DNA from: Pseudomonas cerasi
GTDB taxonomy: Bacteria > Pseudomonadota > Gammaproteobacteria > Pseudomonadales > Pseudomonadaceae
Direction of reading: 5' to 3'
Length of the DNA: 64,000 nucleotides
Assembly (NCBI RefSeq): GCF_900074915.1
Contig: NZ_LT222319.1
Location: 2,761,001-2,825,000, forward strand
Shown here: one piece after another, positions 46,534 to 57,809 of the stretch
Layout of the letters: the number at the start of each line of letters is the position of its first letter
Numbering within the stretch: the first letter of the stretch is position 1
Notes under the pieces: model-generated
Databases searched by the model: none
What the model was told of the DNA's origin: nothing
Seen by the model: only the letters and a program-made list of their open reading frames with translations
Made by a program: the position numbers and the translations under genes

Positions 46534-48116
46534 ACCGTTCCGTCCTTCCTCGGATCGGTCCCGCCCACGTATCCATGCGCGGTGCGCTGGATAATCTGCG
46601 CACCGCCGAAGGCAAACACGCCGCTCGGCTCTTCGACATCGATGTCGTGACCCTTGGCGCGCAGTGCTTTCACCACCTCGGGGTCAAACGCACGCTCCAC
46701 GGCGACTTTCAGGCCGGATTCGATCCTCCAGCGCGGTGCGTCGGCAGCGGCTTGCGGGTTCTGTTTGTAGCGCAGGATGCGCATCATCATCTGCAAGTGA
46801 CCCTGCGCCTGCATCGGGCCGCCCATCAAACCGAAGGACATCAGCGGCGTGCCGTCGGCATTCATGACAAAACCGGGGATGATGGTGTGGAACGGGCGTT
46901 TGCGCGGCGCGACGTAATTGACGTGCTGCGGGTCCAGCGAGAAGCCCGCGCCGCGGTTCTGCATGCTGATGCCCGTACCGGGTACCACCACACCCGAACC
47001 GAAGCCCATGTAGTTGGACTGGATGAACGAGATCATCATGCCGCTTTCATCCGCTGCCGACAGGTACACCGTGCCACCCGGTTTTGGCGAGCCGTGCCCG
47101 GGATTGGCGGCCTGATCGGTGATCAGCCCTGCGCGTTCCGTCAGGTAAGCCTGGCCCAGCAAATCGGCTGAGGGCACGCGCATGTGCTCGCTGTCGGCGA
47201 CATGTTCGTCGAGGTCGGCCAAGGCCAGTTTCATTGCTTCCAGCACCGGATGAACCGTCTCGAGGCTGTCCACCGGGTGTTTACCGACGCCCAGTGCTTC
47301 GAGCATGGTCAGGCCGGCAAGGGTGGCAATGCCCTGGCCATTGGGCGGCAGTTCATGCACCACAGCGCCTGCGTATGGCACTGACAGGGTGTCGATCCAG
47401 TCCACAGTGTGCGTCGCCAGGTCGTCGAGACTCATCACGCTGCCATTGGCGTTGGCATGGGCGATGATTGTTTGCGCCAGTTCGCCGCGATAGAACGCTT
47501 CGCCTTTGGTCTGCGCGATCAGTTCCAGCGTGCGGGCATGGTCCTTGAGCCGGATTTTCTCTCCGGCCATGGGGGCCTTGCCATCCGGCATGAAACACTC
47601 GGCAAAGCCCGGTTGGTCCTTGAGCAGATGCGCGCCGCGTTTCCACAGCTCGGCGATAATCGGTGTGACCTGATAACCATCGCGAGCGTAGCCGATCGCC
47701 GGTTCGGCCAGGGTCGCGAAGGGCAGTTTGCCGTAGCGTGCCGAAAGCTCCACCCAGGCCGACACTGCACCCGGCACGCTGACCGCAGGCCAGCCGCGTT
47801 GCGGCATCTGGCTCTGGCCTTCGAAGTATTCCGGTGTCCAGGCCTGTGGCGCGCGGCCGGAAGCGTTCAAGCCTTGCAGCTTGCTGCCGTCCCAGACGAT
47901 GGCAAAGGCATCGCTGCCGATGCCGCAGCCGGTGGGCTCTACCACAGTCAGCACCATGGCCGCGGCGATGGCGGCGTCGACCGCATTGCCGCCACGGCGC
48001 AGCATGTCCAGCCCGGCCTGAGCGGCCAATGGTTGAGAGCAGGCGACCATATTGTTGCCCATCACCGGCGAGCGGGCCGACGCGTACGGTTGGTTGTAAT
48101 CCAGATCATCGAACAT
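46521..48116 (-). CDS. Gamma-glutamyltransferase family protein
   Basis: A 531-residue Ntn-hydrolase of the gamma-glutamyltransferase/cephalosporin acylase family. The N-terminal SQPLAAQAGLDMLRRGGNAV and EPTGCGIGSDAFAIVWDG, the autocleavage Thr in PKPGGTVYLSAADESG (about residue 340), and FGLMGGPMQAQGH are visible. No signal peptide, so probably cytoplasmic, unlike classic Ggt. It is the last gene of a leftward dipeptide-ABC-transporter operon, 31 bases after the permease gene, which suggests it hydrolyses an imported gamma-glutamyl compound. Confidence 0.87.
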   Translation of the reverse strand: MFDDLDYNQPYASARSPVMGNNMVACSQPLAAQAGLDMLRRGGNAVDAAIAAAMVLTVVEPTGCGIGSDAFAIVWDGSKLQGLNASGRAPQAWTPEYFEGQSQMPQRGWPAVSVPGAVSAWVELSARYGKLPFATLAEPAIGYARDGYQVTPIIAELWKRGAHLLKDQPGFAECFMPDGKAPMAGEKIRLKDHARTLELIAQTKGEAFYRGELAQTIIAHANANGSVMSLDDLATHTVDWIDTLSVPYAGAVVHELPPNGQGIATLAGLTMLEALGVGKHPVDSLETVHPVLEAMKLALADLDEHVADSEHMRVPSADLLGQAYLTERAGLITDQAANPGHGSPKPGGTVYLSAADESGMMISFIQSNYMGFGSGVVVPGTGISMQNRGAGFSLDPQHVNYVAPRKRPFHTIIPGFVMNADGTPLMSFGLMGGPMQAQGHLQMMMRILRYKQNPQAAADAPRWRIESGLKVAVERAFDPEVVKALRAKGHDIDVEEPSGVFAFGGAQIIQRTAHGYVGGTDPRKDGTVAAY

Positions 48117-48147
48117 AAGCGTTTCTCTTTGGCAGAAGACGAAAGGT

Positions 48148-49020
48148 TTAGCCCTTGGGGTCCAGCGCATCGCGCAGGCCGTCACCCAGCAGGTTGAAAC
48201 ACAGGACTGTGATGTAGATCGCCACACCTGGCGCAATCGACATCCACGGAGCCTGCTCCATGAAATTTTTCGCAGTATTGAGCATCGAGCCCCAGGACGG
48301 CGACGGCGGTTGCTGGCCCAGGCCGAGAAACGACAGGCTGGCTTCGGCCAGAATCGCCGAGGCGATGGTCAATGTGGCCTGTACCACCAGCGGCGACATC
48401 ACGTTGGGCAGTACGTAACGCAGGATGATCCAGCGATCCGGCAGACCGATGGCGCGGGCACCTTCGAGGTAATCCTCGTGTTTGATCGACAGCACCTGGC
48501 CGCGGGTCAGGCGGGCAAAGATCGGCATCGCGGACAGGCCGATGGCGATCATCGCGTTGGTCAGGCTGGGGCCGAGAAAGGCGCCCAAAGCGATGGCCAG
48601 CACCAGGAACGGACAGGACAACAGCGCTTCCATGACCTGCGAGATGATCATGTCCAGCTTGCCACCGAAGTACCCGGCCAGCAGGCCCAGCGGCACGCCG
48701 ATGACCATGGCGATGGCCACCGAAACACCACCGGCCAGCAGCGAACTGCGTGCGCCATACAGCAAACGCGAGAATAAATCGCGCCCCAGTTCGTCGGTGC
48801 CCATCCAGTAGATCAATGAAGGTGCCTTGCGTACCGCGAGGAAGTTGGCTTTGAGCGGGTCATGAGGCGCAATCCAGGGCGCCAGAACGGCGGCCAGGAC
48901 AAACAGCAACAACACTGCCGCGCCAATCACTGCGCCTTTGTTGGCCAGGAATTTTTTCAGAAAAGGCGAGCGACTGCGGGGCAGGATCGCGCTGTGCGAC
49001 AGGCTGGCGATAGCGGTCAT
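48148..49020 (-). CDS. Dipeptide-type ABC transporter, permease (DppC-like)
   Basis: A 290-residue permease with an N-terminal OppC-like helix (GAVIGAAVLLLFVLAAVLAP) and the sequence YWMGTDELGRDLFSRLLYGA typical of DppC, five more helices and the EAA loop EDYLEGARAIGLPDRWIILRYVLPN. ATG at 49020 overlaps the stop of the partner permease gene (ATGA). Confidence 0.9.
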   Translation of the reverse strand: MTAIASLSHSAILPRSRSPFLKKFLANKGAVIGAAVLLLFVLAAVLAPWIAPHDPLKANFLAVRKAPSLIYWMGTDELGRDLFSRLLYGARSSLLAGGVSVAIAMVIGVPLGLLAGYFGGKLDMIISQVMEALLSCPFLVLAIALGAFLGPSLTNAMIAIGLSAMPIFARLTRGQVLSIKHEDYLEGARAIGLPDRWIILRYVLPNVMSPLVVQATLTIASAILAEASLSFLGLGQQPPSPSWGSMLNTAKNFMEQAPWMSIAPGVAIYITVLCFNLLGDGLRDALDPKG

Positions 49021-49964
49021 CAGGCAGTCCTCAGGCGTGGGTTGATCAGGCGATAAAGCACGTCGGCCAGCAAGTTCAACATCAGGAAGCCAATCGCGAC
49101 ACATAACACCACGCCTTGCACCACGGCGTAGTCACGGTTGAATACGGCGTCGACAATCATCTTGCCGAACCCCGGAATGCTGAATACCTGCTCGGTCAAC
49201 ACCGCACCGCCGAGCAACTCGCCGAACAGCAATGTCGTGAGGGTGATGATCGGCATTAATGCGTTGCGCAACGCATGCTTGAGAATCACCGTGCGCGGGA
49301 ACAATCCCTTGGCCCGTGCGGTGCGGACGTAGTCAGCACGCAGGACTTCCAGCATGGCGCTGCGGGTGTGGCGCATGAGAATCCCGGAAAGCCCGGCACC
49401 CAGTACGAACGCTGGCAGGATCAGGGTCTTCAGGTTTTGCCCGAAGTCCTCACCCATCGGCACAAAGCCGGAGGCGGGTAGCCACTGCAGTTTCACTGCA
49501 AAGATCATGATAAGCAGAATGCCCAGCCAGAAGTGCGGGATGGAAATCCCCGACAGCGCCACCACGTTGGCCCCGTAATCCACCGCAGTGCCTTTGCGCA
49601 CCGCCGAAATGATCCCGGTGGGAATGCCGATCAACAGCGCAATCAGCAGGGCCAGCACGGCCAGTTCGATAGTCACCGGCAGTTTCGACGCCAGCAGCGT
49701 GGTCACCGGTTGCTCGGTGCGCAGCGATGTTCCCAGGTCGCCGGTCAGCACGTTGCCGACCCAGTTGAGGTATTGCAACGGGATCGGGTCATCGAGCCGA
49801 TATTTGTCGCGCAGGTATTCCATGACCGCTGGATCGCGTTCTTCCCCGGCCATGGCCAGCACCGGGTCACCCGGCAGCAGCTTCTGCAGGGTGAAGACGA
49901 ACAGCGATACCAGAATCAGCGTCGGTATCGAGCTGAGCAGGCGTCGCAGGATGAACATCAGCAT
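49020..49964 (-). CDS. Dipeptide-type ABC transporter, permease (DppB-like)
   Basis: A 314-residue DppB-type permease: FILRRLLSSIPTLILVSLFV at the start, then LLPGDPVLAMAGEERDPAVM, six helices, and the EAA region LRADYVRTARAKGLFPRTVI. It pairs with the permease encoded next. It lies 28 bases after the binding-protein gene. Confidence 0.92.
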   Translation of the reverse strand: MLMFILRRLLSSIPTLILVSLFVFTLQKLLPGDPVLAMAGEERDPAVMEYLRDKYRLDDPIPLQYLNWVGNVLTGDLGTSLRTEQPVTTLLASKLPVTIELAVLALLIALLIGIPTGIISAVRKGTAVDYGANVVALSGISIPHFWLGILLIMIFAVKLQWLPASGFVPMGEDFGQNLKTLILPAFVLGAGLSGILMRHTRSAMLEVLRADYVRTARAKGLFPRTVILKHALRNALMPIITLTTLLFGELLGGAVLTEQVFSIPGFGKMIVDAVFNRDYAVVQGVVLCVAIGFLMLNLLADVLYRLINPRLRTA

Positions 49965-49992
49965 ACCGGAACCTCGCAGGTGCGCCCGTCAG

Positions 49993-51491
49993 TCATGGCT
50001 TGAACGCGACATTGTTCAGACGAATCAGACCGTCCGGGTTAGGGACGAAACCGGTCACGTTGTTACGCATGGCAATGATTCGCGGGTCGAAATACAGGTA
50101 GGCGGTCGGTACTTCATCGGCCAACAAACGCAGCGCTTCGTTGTACAGCGCCTGGCGTTGTGCAACGTCGTTCACGGTGCGCGCCTTGTTAAGCAGTTCG
50201 TCGAGCCTGGCGTTACAGTATTTACCGTCGTTCTGGCCGCCTTTGCAGGTCACGAACTGATGGATATCGCCGTCCGGATCGGGGCGGCCTGACCAGGCGC
50301 TCATGCCGATCTGGAAGTTGCCGCTCGCCTGTTCGCTGAGCATCGTCGCGTATTCAGTGGCAATCAGGTTGACCTTGAAGCCTGCTTCTTCAGCCATGGC
50401 CTGAATGATCTGCCCGACCTGCTGTGCGATGGGGTTGTTGGCCACTTTCAGGTCCACCGCCAATGGTAGCTTCACACCGGCCTGAGCCAGCAGCGCCTTG
50501 CTTTTCTCGATATCGCGAGCCGGGATCGGCAGGTCCTTGTCGTAATACGGGCTGTTTTTCGGGAACGGCTGAGCGCTTGGCGCGTACAGACCCTCGAACA
50601 CCACCTGGTTGATAGCATCGCGGTCGATGGACAGCTCAAAGGCTTTGCGTACGCGCTTGTCCTTACCCATCGGCGAGTTGGCTTTTTCACCGTTGCCGAT
50701 GTTGAACATCAGTTGCATGTAGCCCAGGCCGGGTGTGTTGTAGATCGCCAGTTTGCTGTCACCCTTGACCGTTTTCACATCGGTTGGTGCAACACGCTCG
50801 ATGATGTCCAGGTCGCCGGAGCGCAGGTTGGCCAGGCGCACCGAGGTATCCGGAATCGGCAGGAACACCACTTTGTCGAAGTGATAAGCCTGTTTATTCC
50901 AGTAGTTGTCAAAACGCTCCAGCACGATTCGATCCTGCTGCACGCGCTGCACGAATTTGTAAGGGCCGGAGCAGACCGGGTTGGAGGCGAATTCGCCTTG
51001 CGCGGCTTTCGGCGCGAGCATCATTCCGGCGCGGTCAGACAGCTGTGAAACCAGCGTGGCATCGGCCTGCTTGAGCTTGATGGCAACGGTTTTTGCGTCT
51101 ATCACCTCGACGCTGTCCACCGAGGCCAGCTCGCTTTTGCGCAGCGAGTCGGGGAGGGTGCGGGCGCGGTCGAGGTTGAACTTCACCGAGGCGGCATCAA
51201 AAGGTTCGCCATCGTGGTACGTCACGCCTTCGCGCAACGTCATGGTCAGGGTTTTACCGTCTTCGCTCCAGTTCCAGGCGGTGGCCAGTTGCGGCGAGTA
51301 GGTCAGGTCCGGGTTGACGTCCACCAGTTTGTCGCACAGCGCGGTGTAGACCAGGCGGCCGGAGTAGGTGCGCGAACGATGCGGATCAAGCACATCGGGA
51401 TCGTCCTGAATGCCGATGCGCAACGTCGATTCGGCAAAGGCAGCGTTGGCGGCCAGCAATAACAATGTTCCTGTCACGACGCGTGCGATTT

Positions 51492-51495
<4 letters not shown>
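49993..51495 (-). CDS. Dipeptide-type ABC transporter, periplasmic binding protein
   Basis: A 500-residue SBP_bac_5 protein with a signal peptide (MKIARVVTGTLLLLAANAAFA cut before ESTLR). The family region LTYSPQLATAWNWSEDGKTL and LREGVTYHDGEPFDAASVKF is clear. It binds peptides or peptide-like solutes (glutathione, dipeptides, opines). With a gamma-glutamyltransferase gene in the operon, gamma-glutamyl peptides are a fair guess. ATG overlaps the stop of the ATPase gene upstream. Confidence 0.9.
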
Positions 51496-52621
<1,126 letters not shown>

Positions 52622-52625
<4 letters not shown>

Positions 52626-53638
52626 GCACTGACTCCCACATGCTGTTCCAAAGGCGCACGGATGCACGCGGCGAAGTGTCCGGGAGACAACTCAAGCAGT
52701 GGCGGGCGTTCGTCTCGGCATTGCTGGGTCACGAACGGGCAGCGCCCGGCGAAGCGGCAACCGCCCGGCATTTCTGCCGGCGTCGGCACCCGGCCGTTAA
52801 TGGTCGCCAAACGACCTTCACGAGGGCCGATCGAGGGCATCGAGCCCATCAGGCCGATGGTGTACGGATGCTGCGGATCGTCGAACAGGGTTTTCACCGG
52901 GCCGCTTTCCACGACACGCCCGGCGTACATGACCATGACGTCATCGGCGACTTCGGCGACTACACCCAGATCGTGGGTGATCAGAATCATCGCTGTGCCG
53001 GTCTCGGTCTGCAGGTTGGCGATCAGCGAGAGGATTTGTGCTTGCATGGTCACGTCCAGCGCAGTCGTCGGTTCATCCGCGATGATCAGCGCCGGGTCAT
53101 TGGCCAGCGCCATGGCAATCATGGCCCGTTGCCGCATGCCACCCGAGAGTTCATGTGGGTAGGCGTCCAGCCGCTGGCGAGCGTCCGGCACGCGGACCTT
53201 TTCCAGCATGTCCAGAGCCCGCTGGCGGGCAGCCTTGTCTGAAAGGCCCTGATGACGCATCACGCTTTCAGCGATCTGCTCACCGATGGTGAAGACCGGA
53301 TTGAGGGAGGTCATCGGCTCCTGGAAGATCATCGCCATGCGGTTGCCGCGCACGTCCAGCAGGCGCTCTTCGGACATGCCCAGCAAGGCTTCATCGATCA
53401 GTAGCGAGTCGCTGGCGTCTACCTTGGCCGTCGTCGGCAACAGGCCCATCAGGCCCATTGAGGTCACGCTCTTGCCGCAGCCGGACTCGCCGACGATGGC
53501 CAGGGTCTTGCCGCGCTTGACGGAAAACGACACGCCGTCGACAACATTGGCGGGCGCACCGGCAAAGCGGACGGTCAGGTCGCTGATGCTGAGCACCGTG
53601 CCGTCGCCGTTTTCTGTGAGGTGGGCAGTGGCGCTCAT
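52622..53638 (-). CDS. Dipeptide-type ABC transporter, ATPase 1 (DppD-like)
   Basis: A 338-residue ATPase: Walker [17 protein letters not shown], signature [16 protein letters not shown], Walker [14 protein letters not shown], and the Opp C-terminal cysteine motif [16 protein letters not shown]. It works with the second ATPase. ATG overlaps the stop of the regulator gene (ATGA). Confidence 0.92.
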
Positions 53639-54372
53639 AGGCTGGCCTCCAGGTCTTGGTTGATGACGGTGTTCAGGGCCTGTTGCAGCGCACGTAAATG
53701 GCCGCGCATGGCGGTGGCGGCTTTGATCGGATCGCGGCTTTCAATGGCGCTGACAATGTCGTCGTGATCGTGGCTGTAAGTGTCGAGGCGGTCGGCATTG
53801 CGCGCCCGGTGACGCAAGTCTCGCCAGGCAGGGTCCAGACGGATCGCATCGAGCATTTCGAAGATGTCCAGCATCAGCCGGTTACCCGCGGCTTCGGCAA
53901 TGGCACGGTGCAGGGCGCTGTCCCACAGCTCGATGCCTTCGGCATCGGTCTGCTCGGCGACCTGCTGGCGAGTGGTGCGCTCGGCAAGGCGGCGCAGAAT
54001 CGCCATCTGTTCACCATTGGCCCGTACCGCTGCCAGTGAAGCAAGTGCTGGCTCCAGGTGCAGGCGCGCTTCCATGACCTCGGTGAAATTGGTCCGGCCG
54101 GAAAGCCGTGCGAAGCTCATGGCGGCACTGGGTGGCGTCGGTCCGACAAATGTCCCCTTACCTTGCCGACGCCAGACCTGGCCTTCGGCTTCCAGCACCG
54201 ACAGGGCGAGACGAACTGCGCGTCGGCTGACCCCGAAATCGGCCGCCAGATCCCGCTCGGTAGGCAATGCCCGCTGGGGGAAGGCCGCATGCTGGGCAAC
54301 GATCTGGCGCAACGAGTCCAGCGCCAGTTTCGAAGAGTTGTCGATGGGGATGTCAGGGTCGAACCTTTGCAT
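53635..54372 (-). CDS. GntR/FadR-family regulator of the peptide transporter operon
   Basis: A 245-residue FadR-type regulator. The winged helix ([41 protein letters not shown]) is followed by an FCD ligand domain (about 95-230) with the metal-site pattern [13 protein letters not shown] and H..I..AI. It is the first gene of the leftward operon regulator-dppD-dppF-binding protein-dppB-dppC-ggt, overlapping the next gene by four bases, so it likely controls its own operon. ATG at 54372 is the family start; the frame runs to 54573 without support. Confidence 0.85.
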   Translation of the reverse strand: MQRFDPDIPIDNSSKLALDSLRQIVAQHAAFPQRALPTERDLAADFGVSRRAVRLALSVLEAEGQVWRRQGKGTFVGPTPPSAAMSFARLSGRTNFTEVMEARLHLEPALASLAAVRANGEQMAILRRLAERTTRQQVAEQTDAEGIELWDSALHRAIAEAAGNRLMLDIFEMLDAIRLDPAWRDLRHRARNADRLDTYSHDHDDIVSAIESRDPIKAATAMRGHLRALQQALNTVINQDLEASL

Positions 54373-54465
54373 CGTGGTACTCGCGCCAGGCCGAAAAAAG
54401 ATGCCCTGAGCTGCCCGCAGGCAGGGGTTCCAGGCATAAGGGCTGGTGCAAGAGCGATGCCAATG

Positions 54466-54486
54466 AAAATTGGTTCGGTCAATTTT
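54466..54486. promoter_or_regulatory. Inverted repeat upstream of the GntR operon
   Basis: AAAATTG-GTTCGGT-CAATTTT, perfect 7-bp arms, about 95 bases before the regulator start. It shares TTGGTTC with the repeat at 54578. Candidate operator for the GntR regulator. Confidence 0.45.
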
Positions 54487-54577
54487 GCCGGGCAAGATGG
54501 CCAGCCACTGTCGCGGATCAAGCCTGGCGGGCCAATGTTCAAAGGTCCGCCGGGTTGGTCCGCGGCATGGCAAGGGG

Positions 54578-54603
54578 ATTGGTTCGCCGTTGAGTGAACC
54601 AAT
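54578..54603. promoter_or_regulatory. Second TTGGTTC inverted repeat upstream of the GntR operon
   Basis: ATTGGTTC and GAACCAAT around ten bases; a further TTGGTC half-site lies near 54555. Together with 54466 this makes a cluster of TTGGTTC-type motifs within the 331-base gap (54373-54703) that otherwise holds no gene. Confidence 0.42.
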
Positions 54604-54703
54604 TTTTCAGCGGGTACGGATTTGCTGCATCAATGCGTGCAGGGTGCGCCAAAGTGCACCGCTAGGTGCGCGACCGATGTGCCGCCTCGCGCTAAGCCGC
54701 TCG

Positions 54704-55024
54704 TCATTCCAGGGCCAGATCGAGCAGTGCGGCCCCCAGAGCCTTGCCGTGGGCATCGAGCGCCAGTGACCGCGTGACCCCGCCACGCAGGATGCCGGGC
54801 AGGACGAAGTTGAGCGCACCAACACGTGGCAGTTCGTAGCGCCGTACGGGTGGTCCATTTGCATCCAGCAGTTCGGCAAAGTGTTCAGTGACCCGTTCCA
54901 CCGTCAGCAGCTCAGCCAGACGTGGATAATCGTCGATGCGAAAGGCAACGATGGAGATATTGGAGGCGTCACCCTTGTCACCGGTACGTGTATGAGCGAT
55001 GTCCCGCAATTTGGTGGTGTTCAT
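54704..55024 (-). CDS. AtuA-like small C-terminal-domain protein
   Basis: A 106-residue protein: LRDIAHTRTGDKGDASNISI at the start, then LPRVGALNFVLPGILRGGVT, as in the ferredoxin-fold domain found at the end of AtuA (DUF1446) proteins. Here it is a separate gene whose ATG overlaps the stop of the larger AtuA-like gene, so the two products probably work together. Confidence 0.8.
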   Translation of the reverse strand: MNTTKLRDIAHTRTGDKGDASNISIVAFRIDDYPRLAELLTVERVTEHFAELLDANGPPVRRYELPRVGALNFVLPGILRGGVTRSLALDAHGKALGAALLDLALE

Positions 55025-56385
55025 GCCAGATCCTCCAGATGCACGTGCAGGTTGACCTGGTCTCTCGGCACAAACAACGACGCCACCGCGACTACCTGGC
55101 GGACTGACTTGCTCGCACCGCCGCCGCCGTACGGGCCGTTGGTGTAGAGGGTTTCCACCTCATTGCCGACGCGTATTGCATCGTTTTTGTCCACGCAACG
55201 CGCGGCCACCCGGAGGCGTACTTCCCAGGGCTCGCCCTCGGCGCGCGCTCCCAGGTGACTTCCATGCAAGGCGTTAACGCCGATCAGTTCGGCTCGAATG
55301 TCCTCACATACCACGCCTGTCAGGGCCAGGCGTTTGAGTACGATGTCCTTCGCCAATTGTCCGCGAGCCAGCGCGCCGGGGCCGCCGTAGGACATTTGTC
55401 CTTCGCCGATCCAGCCATCCAGAAAACCTACTGACACCTTCAGCGTCGCGGGACGTGCGTGTCCGTCCGCCCCCTGAACGCGCACTTCGTCTCTGGCGAC
55501 GGATTCGAAGGCAGCATCGGTGAAATCCGCGCTGACATCCGGCGTCAGATAGGCGGCAGGGTCATGCACTTCGTACAACATTTGCTCGGTGCAGGTGGCG
55601 GTATCAATGCGGCCACCGGAGCCTGCCACTTTGCTAATGACGGCGTTGCCTGCCGCATCTATCTCGGCCAGCGGGAAGCCCAGACGGTCGAGGTCTGGGA
55701 CGTCTTTAACACCAGGATCCGCGAAATAGCCGCCGCTGACCTGGCCGGCACATTCGAGCAAATGCCCGACCAGGGTTCCGCGACCCAGTAATGCCCATGC
55801 GTCCTCGGCCCAGCCGAACTCGAACATTTGCGGTGCGAGAAACAGTGAGGGATCAGCGACCCTTCCGGTAACGATCACGTCAGCATCGGCGCGCAAGGCC
55901 TGGATGATTCCTTCCGCGCCCAGATAGGCATTGGCCGAGATGAGTCTGTCGCCGAGGGATCGCAGAGACCTGCCGTTGTCGAGGGTTTGATCGGGCTGTT
56001 GCAGCAGGGCTGTGAGCACGTCATCGCCTGTCAGGGCTGCGACTTTCAAGCCGCTCAAGCCCAGCTCTGCCGCTATCCGGCGTATTTCACTAGCGGCGCC
56101 AAGCGGATTTGCAGCGCCCATGTTGGTGATGATTCGCAAGCGGCGGCGCGTACCGTCAACGCCGTTGCCCACAAAAGGCAAGACCCGGCGCATGCGCTCG
56201 CTCAGCAATGGATCGTAGCCTGCTGATGGGTCTGCCAGACGCGACTGCTGTGCCAGCGCAATGGTACGTTCTGCGAGGCATTCAAATACCAGGTAATCCA
56301 GTTGCCCATGCTCGGCCAGCTCGATCGCCGGCTCGATGCGGTCGCCGGAATAACCGGCTCCTGAACCAATCCGTATTGTTTTCAT
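55021..56385 (-). CDS. AtuA-like (DUF1446) acyclic terpene utilisation family protein
   Basis: A 454-residue DUF1446 protein: IRIGSGAGYSGDRIEPAIEL, DYLVFECLAERTIALAQ, ITNMGAANPLGAASEIRRIA, and VIVTGRVADPSLFLAPQMFE are characteristic. AtuA itself is linked to citronellol/geraniol breakdown, but this family is wider and its reaction is unknown to me. Located just after a CitMHS-type transporter gene and before the small C-terminal-domain gene, it likely acts on an imported carboxylic acid. Confidence 0.82.
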   Translation of the reverse strand: MKTIRIGSGAGYSGDRIEPAIELAEHGQLDYLVFECLAERTIALAQQSRLADPSAGYDPLLSERMRRVLPFVGNGVDGTRRRLRIITNMGAANPLGAASEIRRIAAELGLSGLKVAALTGDDVLTALLQQPDQTLDNGRSLRSLGDRLISANAYLGAEGIIQALRADADVIVTGRVADPSLFLAPQMFEFGWAEDAWALLGRGTLVGHLLECAGQVSGGYFADPGVKDVPDLDRLGFPLAEIDAAGNAVISKVAGSGGRIDTATCTEQMLYEVHDPAAYLTPDVSADFTDAAFESVARDEVRVQGADGHARPATLKVSVGFLDGWIGEGQMSYGGPGALARGQLAKDIVLKRLALTGVVCEDIRAELIGVNALHGSHLGARAEGEPWEVRLRVAARCVDKNDAIRVGNEVETLYTNGPYGGGGASKSVRQVVAVASLFVPRDQVNLHVHLEDLA

Positions 56386-57678
56386 TCAGAAAACTCCTAT
56401 GACCATAGCGGTCAGGGTCATGATGACCGAGGCCGCAAACAGGAAAGGGATAGTGAAACGCTGGTGGTCAGCCAGTTCGATCTTGCACAGGCCGACCAGC
56501 AGAAAGGTCGCTGGCGTCAACGGGCTGACCGGGAAGCCGGTGGTATGCACGCCAAGCAGCGACGCCTGCGCGACCTGCATCGGGTCAACGCCGAGCGCTT
56601 TGCCGACCTCGGCGACCACGGGCATGATGCCGAAGTAGAAGGAGTCCGGATCGAAGAGCAGGCTCAAGGGCATGGATAGAAAGCCTACGACGACCGGGAT
56701 CAGCTTGCCGTGCCCGGCCGGGATCTGGCCTACGGCCACTTCTGCCATGGCCTTCAGCATCCCGGTGCCCTGCATGATGCCTGTGAATACCCCGGCAGCA
56801 AGCAGAATACTGGCCATGGTCAGGGCCGTTTTGGCGTGTGCGTCGATGCGTGCCCGTTGTGCGTCCACGGCAGGATAGTTGATGCACAAGGCAATCACGG
56901 TGCCGAGCATGAACATCACCACCGGATCGACAACCCCCGCGATCATTACGCCCATCACCACCAGCGTCAGCAGCAGGTTGACCCAGAACAACCGAGGCTT
57001 GCGCAGTTCACGCTCGGCATCACTGAGCACGCGTTGGTGGGGTTTTACATCGAGATTGTCAGGACCCAGGCCCAGGCGTCGCTCTTCACGCCGTCCCAGG
57101 AAGAACGCGCAGGTGAAGACGAAGATCAGTCCGACGATCTGCACCGGAATGAGCGGCTGAAACAGATCCGAAACCGGCACGTGAAGGGCTGCGGAGGAGC
57201 GCAACACCGGACCCGTCCAGGGCAGGAAGTTGACACCCGCAGCCATCGCCGTGACGCAGGCCAGTATGCGTTTATCCATGCCCAGCCGCGTATACAACGG
57301 CAGCATTGCCGGAATGGTCACGAGAAAGGTCACCGCGCCGGAGCCGTCCAGATGCACCAACAGCGCCAGCAGTGCGGTGCCCATGACGATGCGGGTCGGC
57401 CGTGTACCGACCCGTTTGAGGATGCGATCAATGATCGGATCGAGCATGCCGGCATCCGTCATGATGCCGAAGAAGAGGATGGCGAATACAAACATCCCGA
57501 CTACGGGCGCAACGTTCTTGATGCCTGTGATGATGAAACCACTGGTTTGCAGACCAAAACCAGCGAGGAGGGCGGCGATGATCGGGAGGGCGATCAATGC
57601 AACCAGGGGAGATATGCGTTTGCTCATAATACTGACGAGCATGGCAAGGATGGTTATCACACCGAGTGTGGCGAGCAT
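56386..57678 (-). CDS. CitMHS-family citrate/organic-acid transporter
   Basis: A 430-residue 12-helix symporter: [60 protein letters not shown], and [20 protein letters not shown] near the end are as in CitM/CitH, which carry citrate as a metal complex with H+. The loops fit cytoplasm/periplasm alternation. It is first in the leftward operon with the AtuA-like genes; a divergent LysR regulator lies across 131 bases. Confidence 0.88.
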   Translation of the reverse strand: MLATLGVITILAMLVSIMSKRISPLVALIALPIIAALLAGFGLQTSGFIITGIKNVAPVVGMFVFAILFFGIMTDAGMLDPIIDRILKRVGTRPTRIVMGTALLALLVHLDGSGAVTFLVTIPAMLPLYTRLGMDKRILACVTAMAAGVNFLPWTGPVLRSSAALHVPVSDLFQPLIPVQIVGLIFVFTCAFFLGRREERRLGLGPDNLDVKPHQRVLSDAERELRKPRLFWVNLLLTLVVMGVMIAGVVDPVVMFMLGTVIALCINYPAVDAQRARIDAHAKTALTMASILLAAGVFTGIMQGTGMLKAMAEVAVGQIPAGHGKLIPVVVGFLSMPLSLLFDPDSFYFGIMPVVAEVGKALGVDPMQVAQASLLGVHTTGFPVSPLTPATFLLVGLCKIELADHQRFTIPFLFAASVIMTLTAMVIGVF

Positions 57679-57809
57679 GGGCAGATCCTCTTTGGCATCC
57701 CTGTGCGCGGCAGCGACGAGACACCCTCTTGTTGTTTTGCAAGAGTAATAACAACGACGCTATGCTCTGTGAATTGAAATATTCAGTGGGTCTTGTTCGG
57801 AAAAACAAA

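Noticed and set aside
56710..57777. 355-codon frame antisense to the CitMHS gene
   Set aside because: His/Asp/Glu-rich shadow of a membrane-protein gene; no motif.
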